From an uncultured Geobacteraceae bacterium (GTDB taxonomy: Bacteria > Desulfobacterota > Desulfuromonadia > Geobacterales > Pseudopelobacteraceae): 52,120 bases of DNA. The notes below the pieces were generated by a model. The model was not told where the DNA came from. It did no database searches and was given only the letters and a program-made list of their open reading frames with translations. The translations under genes were made by a program, and so were the position numbers. The stretch covers positions 1 to 52,120 of the forward strand of contig CAIUSO010000122.1 of the NCBI GenBank assembly GCA_903901875.1, written 5' to 3'. Numbering within the stretch: position 1 is the stretch's first letter; the number at the start of each line of letters is the position of its first letter. Below are positions 1 through 9,225 of the stretch, in pieces.

Positions 1-57
1 ACTTAGGAGAAATCTGCTGCAAATCCGTCTGAACAGATCATATTTCACCGCTTTTTC

Positions 58-80
58 GGTCAATAGAACGACTATTGACC
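58..80. repeat. Perfect inverted repeat downstream of nifH1
   Basis: Arms GGTCAATAG and CTATTGACC (9 bp each) flank a 5-base loop. Neither strand has a U-run after it, so it is not a convincing intrinsic terminator. It lies 70 bp past the nifH1 stop and may be an RNA stability hairpin or a protein-binding site. The rest of bases 1-149 shows no gene. Confidence 0.4.
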
Positions 81-149
81 TTCAAAATCGTCAAAATCTG
101 CTCTCGCCCAGCCGGATTTTCGCGACGATTTCCTAAGTCCGGCAGACTC

Positions 150-1121
<972 letters not shown>

Positions 1122-1161
1122 TCATTATGATGTTACCTCTGCCTGCTGTGGTATTGTACTT

Positions 1162-1177
1162 AGCACAGGGTGTGCCA
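1162..1177 (-). promoter_or_regulatory. Sigma-54 promoter of nifH1
   Basis: TGGCACACCCTGTGCT on the minus strand, with GG and GC ten bases apart as required for -24/-12 promoters. Predicted transcription start is near 1151, giving a leader of about 130 nt. Confidence 0.8.
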
Positions 1178-1262
1178 AAAACTATTTATCTTTTAAAAAC
1201 AGCTTGATAACAGTTTTTGATTAAATAAAAGGCAAAAAAGAGCACAGAAAGGGGATGGTGCA

Positions 1263-1321
1263 TTCGCCAGCATCTCGGGCAGATGCTGAAAAAATAATCA
1301 GCCGGCGAACGATTATTCGCC
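1263..1321. repeat. Nested inverted repeats in the nifH1-ccdA gap
   Basis: CAGCATCT (1268-1275) pairs with AGATGCTG (1281-1288); TTCGCC (1263-1268) and TTCGCC (1316-1321) can each pair with GGCGAA (1304-1309). The gap 1178-1728 has no convincing gene; this cluster and the palindromes at 1448-1549 are its only clear structure. Confidence 0.4.
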
Positions 1322-1447
1322 CCTCCGTTGATGGTCAATGAGAAATGAAACACGGCATTGCGAATGGGACGGTAAATGCATTGCGCGAAGAGGATATAAT
1401 CGTCGTGTGCGATGATGTAAGAATTACGCATACGGCAGGCCACCCCG

Positions 1448-1549
1448 GTAGGGGCGTATGGCCATACGCCCAGCCACCATATCTTTTACGGATGAAAGTC
1501 GGAAACCGGGCAAATGTCAAAAGGCGGGCGTATAGCCATACGCCCCTAC
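1448..1549. repeat. Pair of inverted GTAGGGGCG palindromic repeats
   Basis: The first unit (1448-1471) contains the perfect 20-base palindrome GGGCGTATGGCCATACGCCC preceded by GTAG. The second (1526-1549) is the same element inverted with one change, ending in CTAC. The paired, inverted layout resembles REPIN-type elements. A third copy is at 50728-50751. Confidence 0.75.
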
Positions 1550-1728
1550 AGCGTTACCGGTCCGTAGAATACCCGGCAGCAAAATTGCAGAGGCAGAGAC
1601 GAGCAACATCATTCTCGTCACCAAAGGATCATAGATGGAACAAACAACCAAGCCGGACCGCTACAAGTCATTCATCGGCACTGACACTGCTGGAGCGGAT
1701 TGAGACGGAGATTTGCTGAAAAATACTA

Positions 1729-1767
1729 TTGACTTGAACGTTTATGCGTACTAGCATGCGCATAAAC
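1729..1767 (+). promoter_or_regulatory. ccdAB promoter and operator
   Basis: TTGACT (1729-1734), a 17-base spacer and TAGCAT (1752-1757) form a sigma-70-type promoter. The inverted repeat GTTTATGCG (1740-1748) / CGCATAAAC (1759-1767) overlaps the -10 box, as expected for autorepression by a CcdA-CcdB complex. Confidence 0.7.
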
Positions 1768-1782
1768 CATGGAGGAGCACCT

Positions 1783-2031
1783 ATGGAGCGTATGTACAAC
1801 AGAACTGCACCGCGACGTGCGGTAAATTTAACCGCCAACAGTGATCTGGTACAACGGGTACGCAGTGAAAAAGGAAATCTTTCCTTATTACTCGAACAAT
1901 CCATGATCACATTTCTCACCGAGCAAGAACTCAAGCACTGGCAGCATGAAAATCAAGCAGCATTTAATTCGTATAATTGTATGATCGAAGAACGCTGTAC
2001 GCTATCGGAAGACATTGGGCAAGATCTATAA
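1783..2031 (+). CDS. ccdA: CcdA-family antitoxin
   Basis: An 82-residue protein resembling CcdA antitoxins: an N-terminal DNA-binding part (roughly residues 1-40, ribbon-helix-helix in the family) and a C-terminal toxin-binding tail with the family pattern NLSLLLEQS...WQHENQAAFNSYN. I chose the ATG at 1783 because GGAGGAG lies just upstream; the ATG at 1792 is an alternative. Its TAA overlaps the ATG of ccdB by one base (TAATG), which suggests translational coupling. The gene pair sits between two nifH copies on the strand opposite to them. By family it neutralises CcdB and represses its own promoter. Confidence 0.85.
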   Translation: MERMYNRTAPRRAVNLTANSDLVQRVRSEKGNLSLLLEQSMITFLTEQELKHWQHENQAAFNSYNCMIEERCTLSEDIGQDL

Positions 2032-2336
2032 TGGCTCAGTTTGATGTGTACACAAACCCCGGTTCACGTACCGGTAGACAGGCTCCGTATCTGATTGAAG
2101 TGCAGGGAAGATTTGTAGATATTTTGGCTACCTGCGTTGTCATCCCACTAATATGCAAAGAGTTTTTTACAGGAGCCCCGGTTCTTAATCCGACCATACG
2201 GGTTAACGGCACAGAGTATATTCTGTCAACGGCTGAAATAACATCCGTCCGCAAAAGGATTCTCGGGCGACCGGTTGCCTCCGTTTCATCTCAGCGTGTG
2301 GAAATAATTGGGGCAATTGATCGACTGTTGCTTTAA
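2031..2336 (+). CDS. ccdB: CcdB-family toxin
   Basis: A 101-residue CcdB-like protein, the usual size for this gyrase-poison family. It begins MAQFDVYTNP and keeps the core pattern PYLIEVQ...VVIPL. In F-plasmid CcdB the last three residues (Trp-Gly-Ile) contact gyrase; here the chain ends AIDRLLL and lacks them. The protein may therefore bind CcdA and DNA but poison gyrase poorly, or have another target. Start follows from overlap with the ccdA stop. No separate promoter is seen. Confidence 0.85.
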   Translation: MAQFDVYTNPGSRTGRQAPYLIEVQGRFVDILATCVVIPLICKEFFTGAPVLNPTIRVNGTEYILSTAEITSVRKRILGRPVASVSSQRVEIIGAIDRLLL

Positions 2337-2353
2337 GTTCGTAAACTCGTTTG

Positions 2354-2397
2354 CTGAAAAAACAGCATGGCCCCCCAAATCTACACAGGGGGCCATG
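2354..2397 (-). terminator. nifH2 terminator
   Basis: CATGGCCCCC and GGGGGCCATG (2366-2375 / 2388-2397) form a 10-bp stem followed on the minus strand by CTGTTTTTTC. It ends the nifH2 transcript. The stem could also stop ccdAB transcripts, but there is no U-run on that strand. Confidence 0.8.
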
Positions 2398-2422
2398 GTC
2401 ATACCATTCACACATGCTCTTC

Positions 2423-3403
<981 letters not shown>

Positions 3404-3456
3404 TCACCATTACCGCTGCTGCCACCTTCGGAACCGCTTTATTCGGGGGATTGCCC

Positions 3457-3497
3457 AAAAAAAACGCCCCGCATCTCATCTTTGAGAGCGGGGCGTT
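3457..3497 (-). terminator. Intrinsic terminator in the nifH2 leader
   Basis: On the minus strand AACGCCCCGC pairs with GCGGGGCGTT, followed by eight U residues (complement of 3457-3464). The apical part is CUC-AAAGAU-GAG, itself a hexaloop with A1 and G4. It sits about 170 nt before the nifH2 start and downstream of the promoter. Confidence 0.85.
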
Positions 3498-3567
3498 GGC
3501 GCCGTTGGCAAGGAATCTGTATCGGTTCATGTTGGCGATATGGAATTCACATCGTTGACAGGGGGTC

Positions 3568-3583
3568 TACATTATACGTGCCA
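3568..3583 (-). promoter_or_regulatory. Sigma-54-like promoter of nifH2
   Basis: TGGCACGTATAATGTA on the minus strand. The -24 half is perfect; the -12 half has GT in place of GC, so it is weaker evidence than at the other nif units. A TATAAT lies inside it, so sigma-70 use is possible. Predicted start is near 3558, a leader of about 270 nt. Confidence 0.55.
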
Positions 3584-3608
3584 AAAGCATTTATTGTTTA
3601 TATCTCAT

Positions 3609-3626
3609 TGTAACCGGTATGTTACA
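3609..3626. promoter_or_regulatory. Inverted repeat upstream of the nifH2 promoter
   Basis: TGTAAC-N6-GTTACA, about 60 bp upstream of the predicted nifH2 start. It resembles an enhancer-binding-protein site, but the spacing (TGT-N12-ACA) differs from the NifA consensus TGT-N10-ACA. The rest of 3498-3899 holds no gene I can support. Confidence 0.35.
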
Positions 3627-3783
3627 AGCATCGCCTCCCGGAGGAGAGTCTGAAAAGATCAATCAACTGTGCAACAAGCAGGCAGATGTGGTTTCATTTG
3701 ACGTAAAAGAGTACTGCCGGCAGCCGGTGACCCCTTCGAGGCAGAGAGCGGAAGTTCTGCAACATATTTCAGCAGAGCAACTA

Positions 3784-3814
3784 ACTCATCTCCCTTCTGG
3801 GGAGGGGAGTTTTT
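3784..3814 (+). terminator. Terminator-like hairpin upstream of the zinc-ribbon gene
   Basis: ACTC-AT-CTCCC and GGGAG-GG-GAGT pair, followed by TTTTT on the plus strand. No plus-strand gene precedes it, so it may be a leader attenuator for the genes at 3900-4639, like those in the nif units. I found no sigma-54 promoter for it. Confidence 0.45.
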
Positions 3815-3899
3815 CAGTGTCTTTCCGCGAGAAGAAGCACTCTGCCGTATCCCCTCGATTACGGCAAAATAATTGCATGAGGTAGCCAGAGGTGTTTCC

Positions 3900-4214
3900 A
3901 TGGATTTACACAGTGAAAAATTACTCAAAAAATACCGGGAGGATCGGGACGGCATGAGAAACTGCCCGGAACTTGCCGGACTCTGTCTGATTTGTGGTTC
4001 AATTCACATCGTTCCCCACAAGGATGACCACCGCAAACTGGTCTGCCGCAACTGCGGCTTTGCCTTCTACCGCTATGTATGTCCCGCATGCAATAGTACC
4101 GTTGACGGCCGGGATTCCAGAAATCGTGCCTGTCCCGAATGCGGCATTCGAATCTGCAGTTGCGGTGCCTGCGGATGTCCCGCCACACCATCACACGAAA
4201 GGAGCTGTTCATGA
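3900..4214 (+). CDS. Small multi-CxxC zinc-ribbon protein
   Basis: A 104-residue, cysteine-rich protein with CLIC, CRNC, CPAC, CPEC and a CSCGACGC tail, consistent with two or three zinc ribbons. I do not recognise a named family. The ATG at 3900 has AGAGGTG five bases upstream; a start at 3873 is possible. Its stop overlaps the next ATG by four bases (ATGA), so it is co-translated with the FKBP isomerase. It diverges from nifH2, which suggests, without proof, a role linked to Fe-protein biogenesis. It could equally be a general zinc or redox chaperone. Confidence 0.75.
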   Translation: MDLHSEKLLKKYREDRDGMRNCPELAGLCLICGSIHIVPHKDDHRKLVCRNCGFAFYRYVCPACNSTVDGRDSRNRACPECGIRICSCGACGCPATPSHERSCS

Positions 4215-4639
4215 AACGTGCAGAAATCGGCAGTACCGTTACCTTCAGTTATATCGGCACACTTGACAACGGCAGGATCTTCTACAGCAGTGACGAGCAG
4301 GGGCCGCTCACGGTTACTCTCGGTAATAACGAGCTGTTTCCCGCACTGGAGCAAGCTATTGTCGGCATGGGGGCAGGCGGGGTGAAAAATATTTTCCTGA
4401 CCGCCGAGGCCGCCTATGGGCACCGACTGTCGGAAAACATCATTACCCTGGCACGTTCCCTGTTCCCTGCCGACAAGGTGATTACGTCCGGCCAGAAATT
4501 GCAGGTGGAGTTTAAGGGGGCGGAACAGCGAAATATGGTGGTTACCTCGGTGACCGATACCGATGTGACGCTTGATGGTAATCATCCGTTGGCAGGACTT
4601 GATCTGACGTTTGCGTTGCGGGTGGACCAGGTGGAGTAA
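4211..4639 (+). CDS. FKBP-type (SlyD-like) peptidyl-prolyl isomerase
   Basis: A 142-residue FKBP-fold protein: N-terminal strand GSTVTFSYIGTLDNGRIF, then LGNNELFPALEQAIVGM and the insert-in-flap region typical of SlyD, ending with NHPLAGLDLTFALRV. It lacks the metal-binding histidine tail of Escherichia coli SlyD. GGAG lies before the ATG at 4211. It is cytoplasmic (no signal peptide). In Azotobacter and Klebsiella a different isomerase, NifM (parvulin type), is needed to mature NifH; this FKBP beside nifH could play a similar part, which is inference. Confidence 0.88.
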   Translation: MKRAEIGSTVTFSYIGTLDNGRIFYSSDEQGPLTVTLGNNELFPALEQAIVGMGAGGVKNIFLTAEAAYGHRLSENIITLARSLFPADKVITSGQKLQVEFKGAEQRNMVVTSVTDTDVTLDGNHPLAGLDLTFALRVDQVE

Positions 4640-4641
4640 AA

Positions 4642-5340
4642 TCAGGGGAGCTGCTGTTTCAGGAAGTTTTCCATGAGAATGCGACTGGTCAAACGATACT
4701 GTGCGTCCCCCACCGTAAAATCCGCAACGAACTCTTCGGTGCGCTGCCGGGTTGCGCTGTCCCAGGCGCACCAGCCACGGATTATCTCCTCCGTAACTTC
4801 CGGGTGGAACTGAAACCCCCAGGCGTTGTCGCCCACCCTGAAGGCCTGATGGGGGCAGGCCGGTGAAGAGGCAAGAAGCACCCCTTCCGGAGGGAGATCA
4901 AAGCTGTCGTGGTGCCACTGAAAGGTGCCGATTGCCATGGGCAGTCCGGCAAAGAGACGATCCTCCCTCCCCTGCTCCGTAAGAAAAATATCCCGGGAGC
5001 CAATCTCTTCCCACCGCTGTGAAACCACCCGGGCACCACAGGCTGCGGCCAGCAGCTGCCCCCCGAGACAAATCCCCAGATAGGGTATACCGGCAACCAC
5101 GCTGTTCCGAATCAAACGTTTCAGGTCCGTAAGAAACGGGTACCGGTCGTCATCATTGGCACCCATGGCCCCGCCGAGCACCACCAGTGCCCCTATCTCT
5201 GCCACTTCCGGCAGCGAGCCATCACGGTACGGATGGTGAATAACCGGTGCTCTGTCCTGATCGTCACACAGGTTGCCCGGTGGGACGTCAGGATCGTTCT
5301 GTATGACATGAAGTATGCCCCGATGTCCGGTCCGTTCCAT
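4642..5340 (-). CDS. Class I glutamine amidotransferase domain protein
   Basis: A 232-residue stand-alone class I amidotransferase. The nucleophile is Cys91 in GICLGGQ, and the His-Glu pair is H179/E181 in QFHPE. Such domains hydrolyse glutamine, or in some families cleave gamma-glutamyl bonds. The ATG at 5340 follows the upstream stop by five bases; GTG codons at 5346 and 5343 are alternatives. It is the last gene of the minus-strand run that includes two AstE/AspA-like deacylases and the ATP-grasp cluster, and converges with the FKBP gene with only a 2-bp gap. Substrate unknown; it could be a gamma-glutamyl amine hydrolase. Confidence 0.85.
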   Translation of the reverse strand: MERTGHRGILHVIQNDPDVPPGNLCDDQDRAPVIHHPYRDGSLPEVAEIGALVVLGGAMGANDDDRYPFLTDLKRLIRNSVVAGIPYLGICLGGQLLAAACGARVVSQRWEEIGSRDIFLTEQGREDRLFAGLPMAIGTFQWHHDSFDLPPEGVLLASSPACPHQAFRVGDNAWGFQFHPEVTEEIIRGWCAWDSATRQRTEEFVADFTVGDAQYRLTSRILMENFLKQQLP

Positions 5341-5345
5341 CACCA

Positions 5346-6290
5346 CTACGCCTTCCGGTTGACCCGCAGGATCAGATCTCCCTCGAATAGCAGCGGATGG
5401 CGGCGAATACCGGTCAGAAGGCCGGCGATGGGTGACACTACCTTTTCAATCACGTTACCGCTGAAGCTGTCATAGATATAGCCCAGCTCCTGTCCGGCAC
5501 GGACCCACCGGCCGACCTGGCTGTCGGAGACAAAGGTACCGGCCTTTTCCGCATAGACCCGGAACGCGCTTGCTTTATCAAAATGACATATTTCCTCATC
5601 TTCAAGTGCTATATCCACCCCCTCCAGCACTCCGATCCTGCCAAGAAATGACACCATGGCCCGGAATACCCGCTGGCAGTGGTTCAACTGTACCGTCCCC
5701 CCCTGACCGATCCGGAGCAGGAAGCTTTCTCCGGACCACACCTTCCAGGAGCACATCATGGTGGTGGTAAATACCGGCGACAGGGAACGCTCCATGATGG
5801 CCGGCAACCCGAACTTCCGGGCGGTTTTCCGTTCCTCTTCCGTGGGACCATGGAGGCGCACCTGGGGTATCTCCTCAAAATCGGAGCTGGCGGTATGAAG
5901 ATCGACGCGGTAATCGGCCCGCTTGGTCGCTTCCAGCACCGCGTAGGCGATCCGCTGGGTTGTCTCTCCCGTGGTACTGCCGGGGAACATCCGGTTAATG
6001 TCGGTTTTATCAAAGGGCCAGGTGCGGGTTCGGAGGTTTACCCCCAGAACATTCACGGCGGGGATTATCAGCACCCGCCGCATCAGCCGCAGTTCGGGAT
6101 ATTTCCCCTCTTCCACGCTGTTCAGAAAATCGGCAAGGCGGGAGAGGATAAACACGCCGTTAATTTCATCCCCATGGAGACCGGCCACCAGGGCAACTGC
6201 CGGGTACGCCGATGGCGGGCCGATTTCGTGGCACGGGATGTCAAAACCATCCCGGACCGGTGCGGTCATACAGAGTAAATTCCGTTTCAT
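5346..6290 (-). CDS. AstE/AspA-family zinc deacylase (copy 1)
   Basis: A 314-residue member of the succinylglutamate desuccinylase/aspartoacylase family, a zinc hydrolase group that cleaves N-acyl amino acids or related amides. Zinc ligands H39 and E42 are in HGDE, and the third histidine is in VDLHTAS. The C-terminal part (EEICHFDKASAFRVYAEKAG...) looks like the biotinyl/barrel-like tail common in this family. GGGGGGAG lies before the ATG at 6290. The start overlaps the stop of copy 2 by four bases, so both are one transcript. Substrate unknown. Confidence 0.88.
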   Translation of the reverse strand: MKRNLLCMTAPVRDGFDIPCHEIGPPSAYPAVALVAGLHGDEINGVFILSRLADFLNSVEEGKYPELRLMRRVLIIPAVNVLGVNLRTRTWPFDKTDINRMFPGSTTGETTQRIAYAVLEATKRADYRVDLHTASSDFEEIPQVRLHGPTEEERKTARKFGLPAIMERSLSPVFTTTMMCSWKVWSGESFLLRIGQGGTVQLNHCQRVFRAMVSFLGRIGVLEGVDIALEDEEICHFDKASAFRVYAEKAGTFVSDSQVGRWVRAGQELGYIYDSFSGNVIEKVVSPIAGLLTGIRRHPLLFEGDLILRVNRKA

Positions 6291-7261
6291 GTTCTCCCCC
6301 CGGTCCGCGCCATGACCCGTGCCATCAGTGACCCCTCATACACCAGCGGGTACTCCCGCAAGGTGAACAGGATGCCGTCCACCGGTGACCGGACATCGGA
6401 AAGGATATCCCCCCGAAAAGGGGAGACGATGGTACCAAGCAGTTCGCCACGGCGCACATCGGTCCAGTGGGCCGCGGTCGAAACAAACATACCGGAGGTC
6501 TGGGCATTGAGAAAGTGAACATTGCTGTCATCGGCAATCAGCGGGGCATGGGTGGTCAGGGGAACCACCACCTCCGGTGCCAGTATGCCCAGTTCCTTCC
6601 AGGCGGTTAAAATACCGGTGACTAATTGTGTGCAATAGTCAGGGGTAATGCGCATGCCAACCCCCATCTCCACAACCAGACAAGGGGTACCGCAGCTGTT
6701 GAGACTGTGGGCAACCGTTGTTTCCAATACGGTGGCGGCACCATGGAGCCAGATCAGGTCAAGGTTCAGATGGCGGGCCAGCGGCACCAGCTTGTCGTCA
6801 AAATCCTGATTAATCCGTACCTGGGGGATTTCCCGCAGATAGATGTTGCTGGCATGGATATCCACCACCAGGGCGGCACCGGCAAGGGTTTCCATCAGAG
6901 CGGCGGCAAGCCGGTCAGGCAGGGGACCAGCGGTCGATCCGGGAAAAGCCCGATTCAGGTCGGTGTCAAACACCGGCAGCCCCCTGGTAAGGGTATCAAG
7001 CCCCAGGGTATTAACCGCCGGATAAAGTTCTACACTGCCGCGTAAGGCAGACGGATTGGTGCGGAGCAGCTCCTCCAGCCAGGAGGCCAGCAGGTGGCAG
7101 ACGTAGAGCCCCTCCAGTTCATCGCCATGGATACCGGCGACAACGGCAGCCCGGGGACCATCCCCCCCGACAAAGCGCGTACGGCGCGTCTCCATCCGCT
7201 CACGGAACGGCATTTCGATGGTAAAAAATGTTTCTGTTCGTATTGAATCAACGCTGGACAT
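6287..7261 (-). CDS. AstE/AspA-family zinc deacylase (copy 2)
   Basis: A 324-residue paralogue of the next gene with the same HGDE zinc site and VVDIHASN for the third histidine; the pair also share IPQVR(I/L) after that motif. Two ATGs are adjacent (7264 and 7261); AAAGGA fits 7261 better. It lies 21 bp after the transglutaminase gene. Two diverged copies in tandem suggest related but different substrates, or a heteromeric enzyme. Confidence 0.88.
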   Translation of the reverse strand: MSSVDSIRTETFFTIEMPFRERMETRRTRFVGGDGPRAAVVAGIHGDELEGLYVCHLLASWLEELLRTNPSALRGSVELYPAVNTLGLDTLTRGLPVFDTDLNRAFPGSTAGPLPDRLAAALMETLAGAALVVDIHASNIYLREIPQVRINQDFDDKLVPLARHLNLDLIWLHGAATVLETTVAHSLNSCGTPCLVVEMGVGMRITPDYCTQLVTGILTAWKELGILAPEVVVPLTTHAPLIADDSNVHFLNAQTSGMFVSTAAHWTDVRRGELLGTIVSPFRGDILSDVRSPVDGILFTLREYPLVYEGSLMARVMARTGGRT

Positions 7262-7282
7262 CATCGTCCTTTCACTTGAATT

Positions 7283-8152
7283 TTACTGTTCCTGCATTGT
7301 GACCGTGACTTCCGGCTGTTCTCCGGCCGAATCCCCCTTGAAACTACCCCGCTGGGGAGCTGCATCATAGGAATCCCTCCCAATGGCCACGGCAACATAA
7401 TGATCGTTGGCCAGAAGATTATGGGTGGCGTCGAAACCGATCCACCCCCCTCCCGGCACCAGCACTTCGGCCCAGGCGTGGGTGGACAGTGTGGTCTCCA
7501 GGGTTCCGCTGATACCGGGATCAAGGTACCCCATGACGTAGCGGGCCGGAATATCCCAGGCACGCACCACCGTGATAAAAAGATGGGCAAATTCCTGACA
7601 GACCCCGCCCCCCTGACGCAGCGAGGCCACCAGGGAACCGTGGACTTCGGTGCTACCGGGACGATACTCCAGTTGGGCTGAAACCCAGGCTTGCAACTCC
7701 AGCAACGACTCCAGCATGGGGCGGCTCTGGTCACGTTTTGGAATTGCCGCTTCAATGACTTCAGCCAGCTTGTCAACTGAAGGGGTTAACAGGCTCCGGT
7801 GCAGAATAAAGTCGTAGAGTGCCGGAGCGGCCCGCAACTCTTTGCTCAGCCACTCCTGTTCCTCCGATGGAGGCACGGAAGTGAAGCTGAACGGATTCTC
7901 CTTGAGTGTTTCGACCTCGCTCCGCAGCCGGGTAATCAGAGTCCGATGGGGAGGAATGACACAGAAATAATCAACCCGGTTGCCAAAGTAATCATGGTAG
8001 GTGGACAGCTCGGACGGCGGTACGGTCTCGATTACCGAAGAAAGCACCTTCTGGTGCCCGTCGGGGCGGGGAGACAGCCGCAGTTCAATATGATGTTCGC
8101 GGACCGTGTGCGGATATTCCAGTACTGTCTCGTGCTCAATGAGATAACGCAT
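7283..8152 (-). CDS. Transglutaminase-like cysteine protease/amidase
   Basis: A 289-residue transglutaminase-superfamily protein with the N-terminal beta domain (from about residue 3, YLIEHETVLEYPHTVREHHIELRL) found in bacterial forms. The catalytic triad is visible: C185 in GGVCQEFAH, H225 in STHAWAEV and D241 in IGFDATHN. No signal peptide. AAGGAGAAGGA precedes the ATG at 8152; the longer frame to 8236 overlaps the alpha-E gene and is unlikely. It follows the ATP-grasp and alpha-E genes, a trio that recurs in many bacteria and is thought to build and trim a peptide-like product. Confidence 0.92.
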   Translation of the reverse strand: MRYLIEHETVLEYPHTVREHHIELRLSPRPDGHQKVLSSVIETVPPSELSTYHDYFGNRVDYFCVIPPHRTLITRLRSEVETLKENPFSFTSVPPSEEQEWLSKELRAAPALYDFILHRSLLTPSVDKLAEVIEAAIPKRDQSRPMLESLLELQAWVSAQLEYRPGSTEVHGSLVASLRQGGGVCQEFAHLFITVVRAWDIPARYVMGYLDPGISGTLETTLSTHAWAEVLVPGGGWIGFDATHNLLANDHYVAVAIGRDSYDAAPQRGSFKGDSAGEQPEVTVTMQEQ

Positions 8153-8213
8153 TCCTTCTCCTTTTCGGACCTGGCGGGCAGAGGGAGACTGACAACGCTG
8201 ATTGTCAGCCTCC

Positions 8214-9152
8214 TTACTGGAAGAAATCTTCCGCAAGGGCCGTATGAAACTGTGCTAACTTCGCCAGCAGGCTCTCAAGATATTCATGGAGACCATCATC
8301 GAAAATCTGTTGCGATGTCTTGTCAACCATTGCTGAAACGCTGGCAAAAGCCGACCGGGTTGCGTCCTTGTTTTCCAGACCAATAATTTCCAATGCCCCC
8401 CCCATGTGCTTCACCGAAAAGACGATTGAGCGGGGGAATGCCCGATTGAGGACCACGAACTCGGCCACATCAGCCGGCATGAAGCCGGAGTGATAATTGC
8501 GCCGGAACGCCTCGAATCCTGATAGGGACTTGAGCAGGGCCGCCCATTGGTAATAGTCGAGGGCCGAGCCGACCATGGAAAGATCGGGCAGAATAATGTG
8601 GTACTTGACATCCAGGGTACGGGAAGTCATGTCGGCCCGCTCGAAACAGCCCCCCAGCTGGTAGAAGGCATAGGCTTCTCCCCGCATCATGGTGGAGGCC
8701 ACCAGGCCATTGAACCGTGCCACCTGATTACGCAGATCTACGAACAGTGCACCGGCACGCTCTGCGGAAAGTGGCCCCTTGAGCCGTTCGTTGAAGCCCA
8801 TCCAGATTTCGTTGACCGCCTCCCACATTTCCTTGGAAATGCGGTCGCGGGCAACACGGGCGTTCTCTCGGAACAGCCGGAGACAGGTGCGGATCGAACT
8901 GGGATTGTTACGACCGGCACTGATGAACTGCAGCACCCGTGAGGTGTTCAGGCTGCCGCTGCCGAACTGATCCACATAGAGCGGTTCGGAGGCATTAATT
9001 TGCAGGATGGGGCGCCATTTGTCAACCTCACCCATATCTTCTTCGGCTTCAACCAGATAGAGAAGATTAATCTCCATCAGGCGGGCGGTTTCTCCGGCCC
9101 GCTCCAGATAGCGGGCCATCCAGTACATAGAATCAGCTATTCGGCTTAGCAT
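8214..9152 (-). CDS. Alpha-E domain protein
   Basis: A 312-residue all-helical protein starting MLSRIADSMYWMARYLERAGETARL, the hallmark of the alpha-E (DUF403) family. The family's biochemical role is unknown; it almost always pairs with the circularly permuted ATP-grasp gene that precedes it here. AAAGGAC lies before the ATG at 9152. The 73-bp gap to the ATP-grasp stop shows no promoter I would defend. Confidence 0.92.
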   Translation of the reverse strand: MLSRIADSMYWMARYLERAGETARLMEINLLYLVEAEEDMGEVDKWRPILQINASEPLYVDQFGSGSLNTSRVLQFISAGRNNPSSIRTCLRLFRENARVARDRISKEMWEAVNEIWMGFNERLKGPLSAERAGALFVDLRNQVARFNGLVASTMMRGEAYAFYQLGGCFERADMTSRTLDVKYHIILPDLSMVGSALDYYQWAALLKSLSGFEAFRRNYHSGFMPADVAEFVVLNRAFPRSIVFSVKHMGGALEIIGLENKDATRSAFASVSAMVDKTSQQIFDDGLHEYLESLLAKLAQFHTALAEDFFQ

Positions 9153-9225
9153 AACGTTGTCCTTTTCTCGAATCCGGCTGGTTTATATTCCAGAATTAGT
9201 CTCAAGGGCGCACAGGCACCCGAAC

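Noticed and set aside
58-80. Hairpin as a nifH1 terminator
   Set aside because: There is no U-run after the stem on the minus strand.
1345-1719. 124-codon open frame in the nifH1-ccdA gap
   Set aside because: It reads through both palindromic repeats, as chance frames in repeats often do.
3619-3885. 88-codon open frame upstream of the zinc-ribbon gene
   Set aside because: No ribosome site, no recognisable sequence, and it spans a terminator-like hairpin.
4073-4771. 232-codon open frame on the minus strand
   Set aside because: It lies antisense across the zinc-ribbon and FKBP genes and has no domain.
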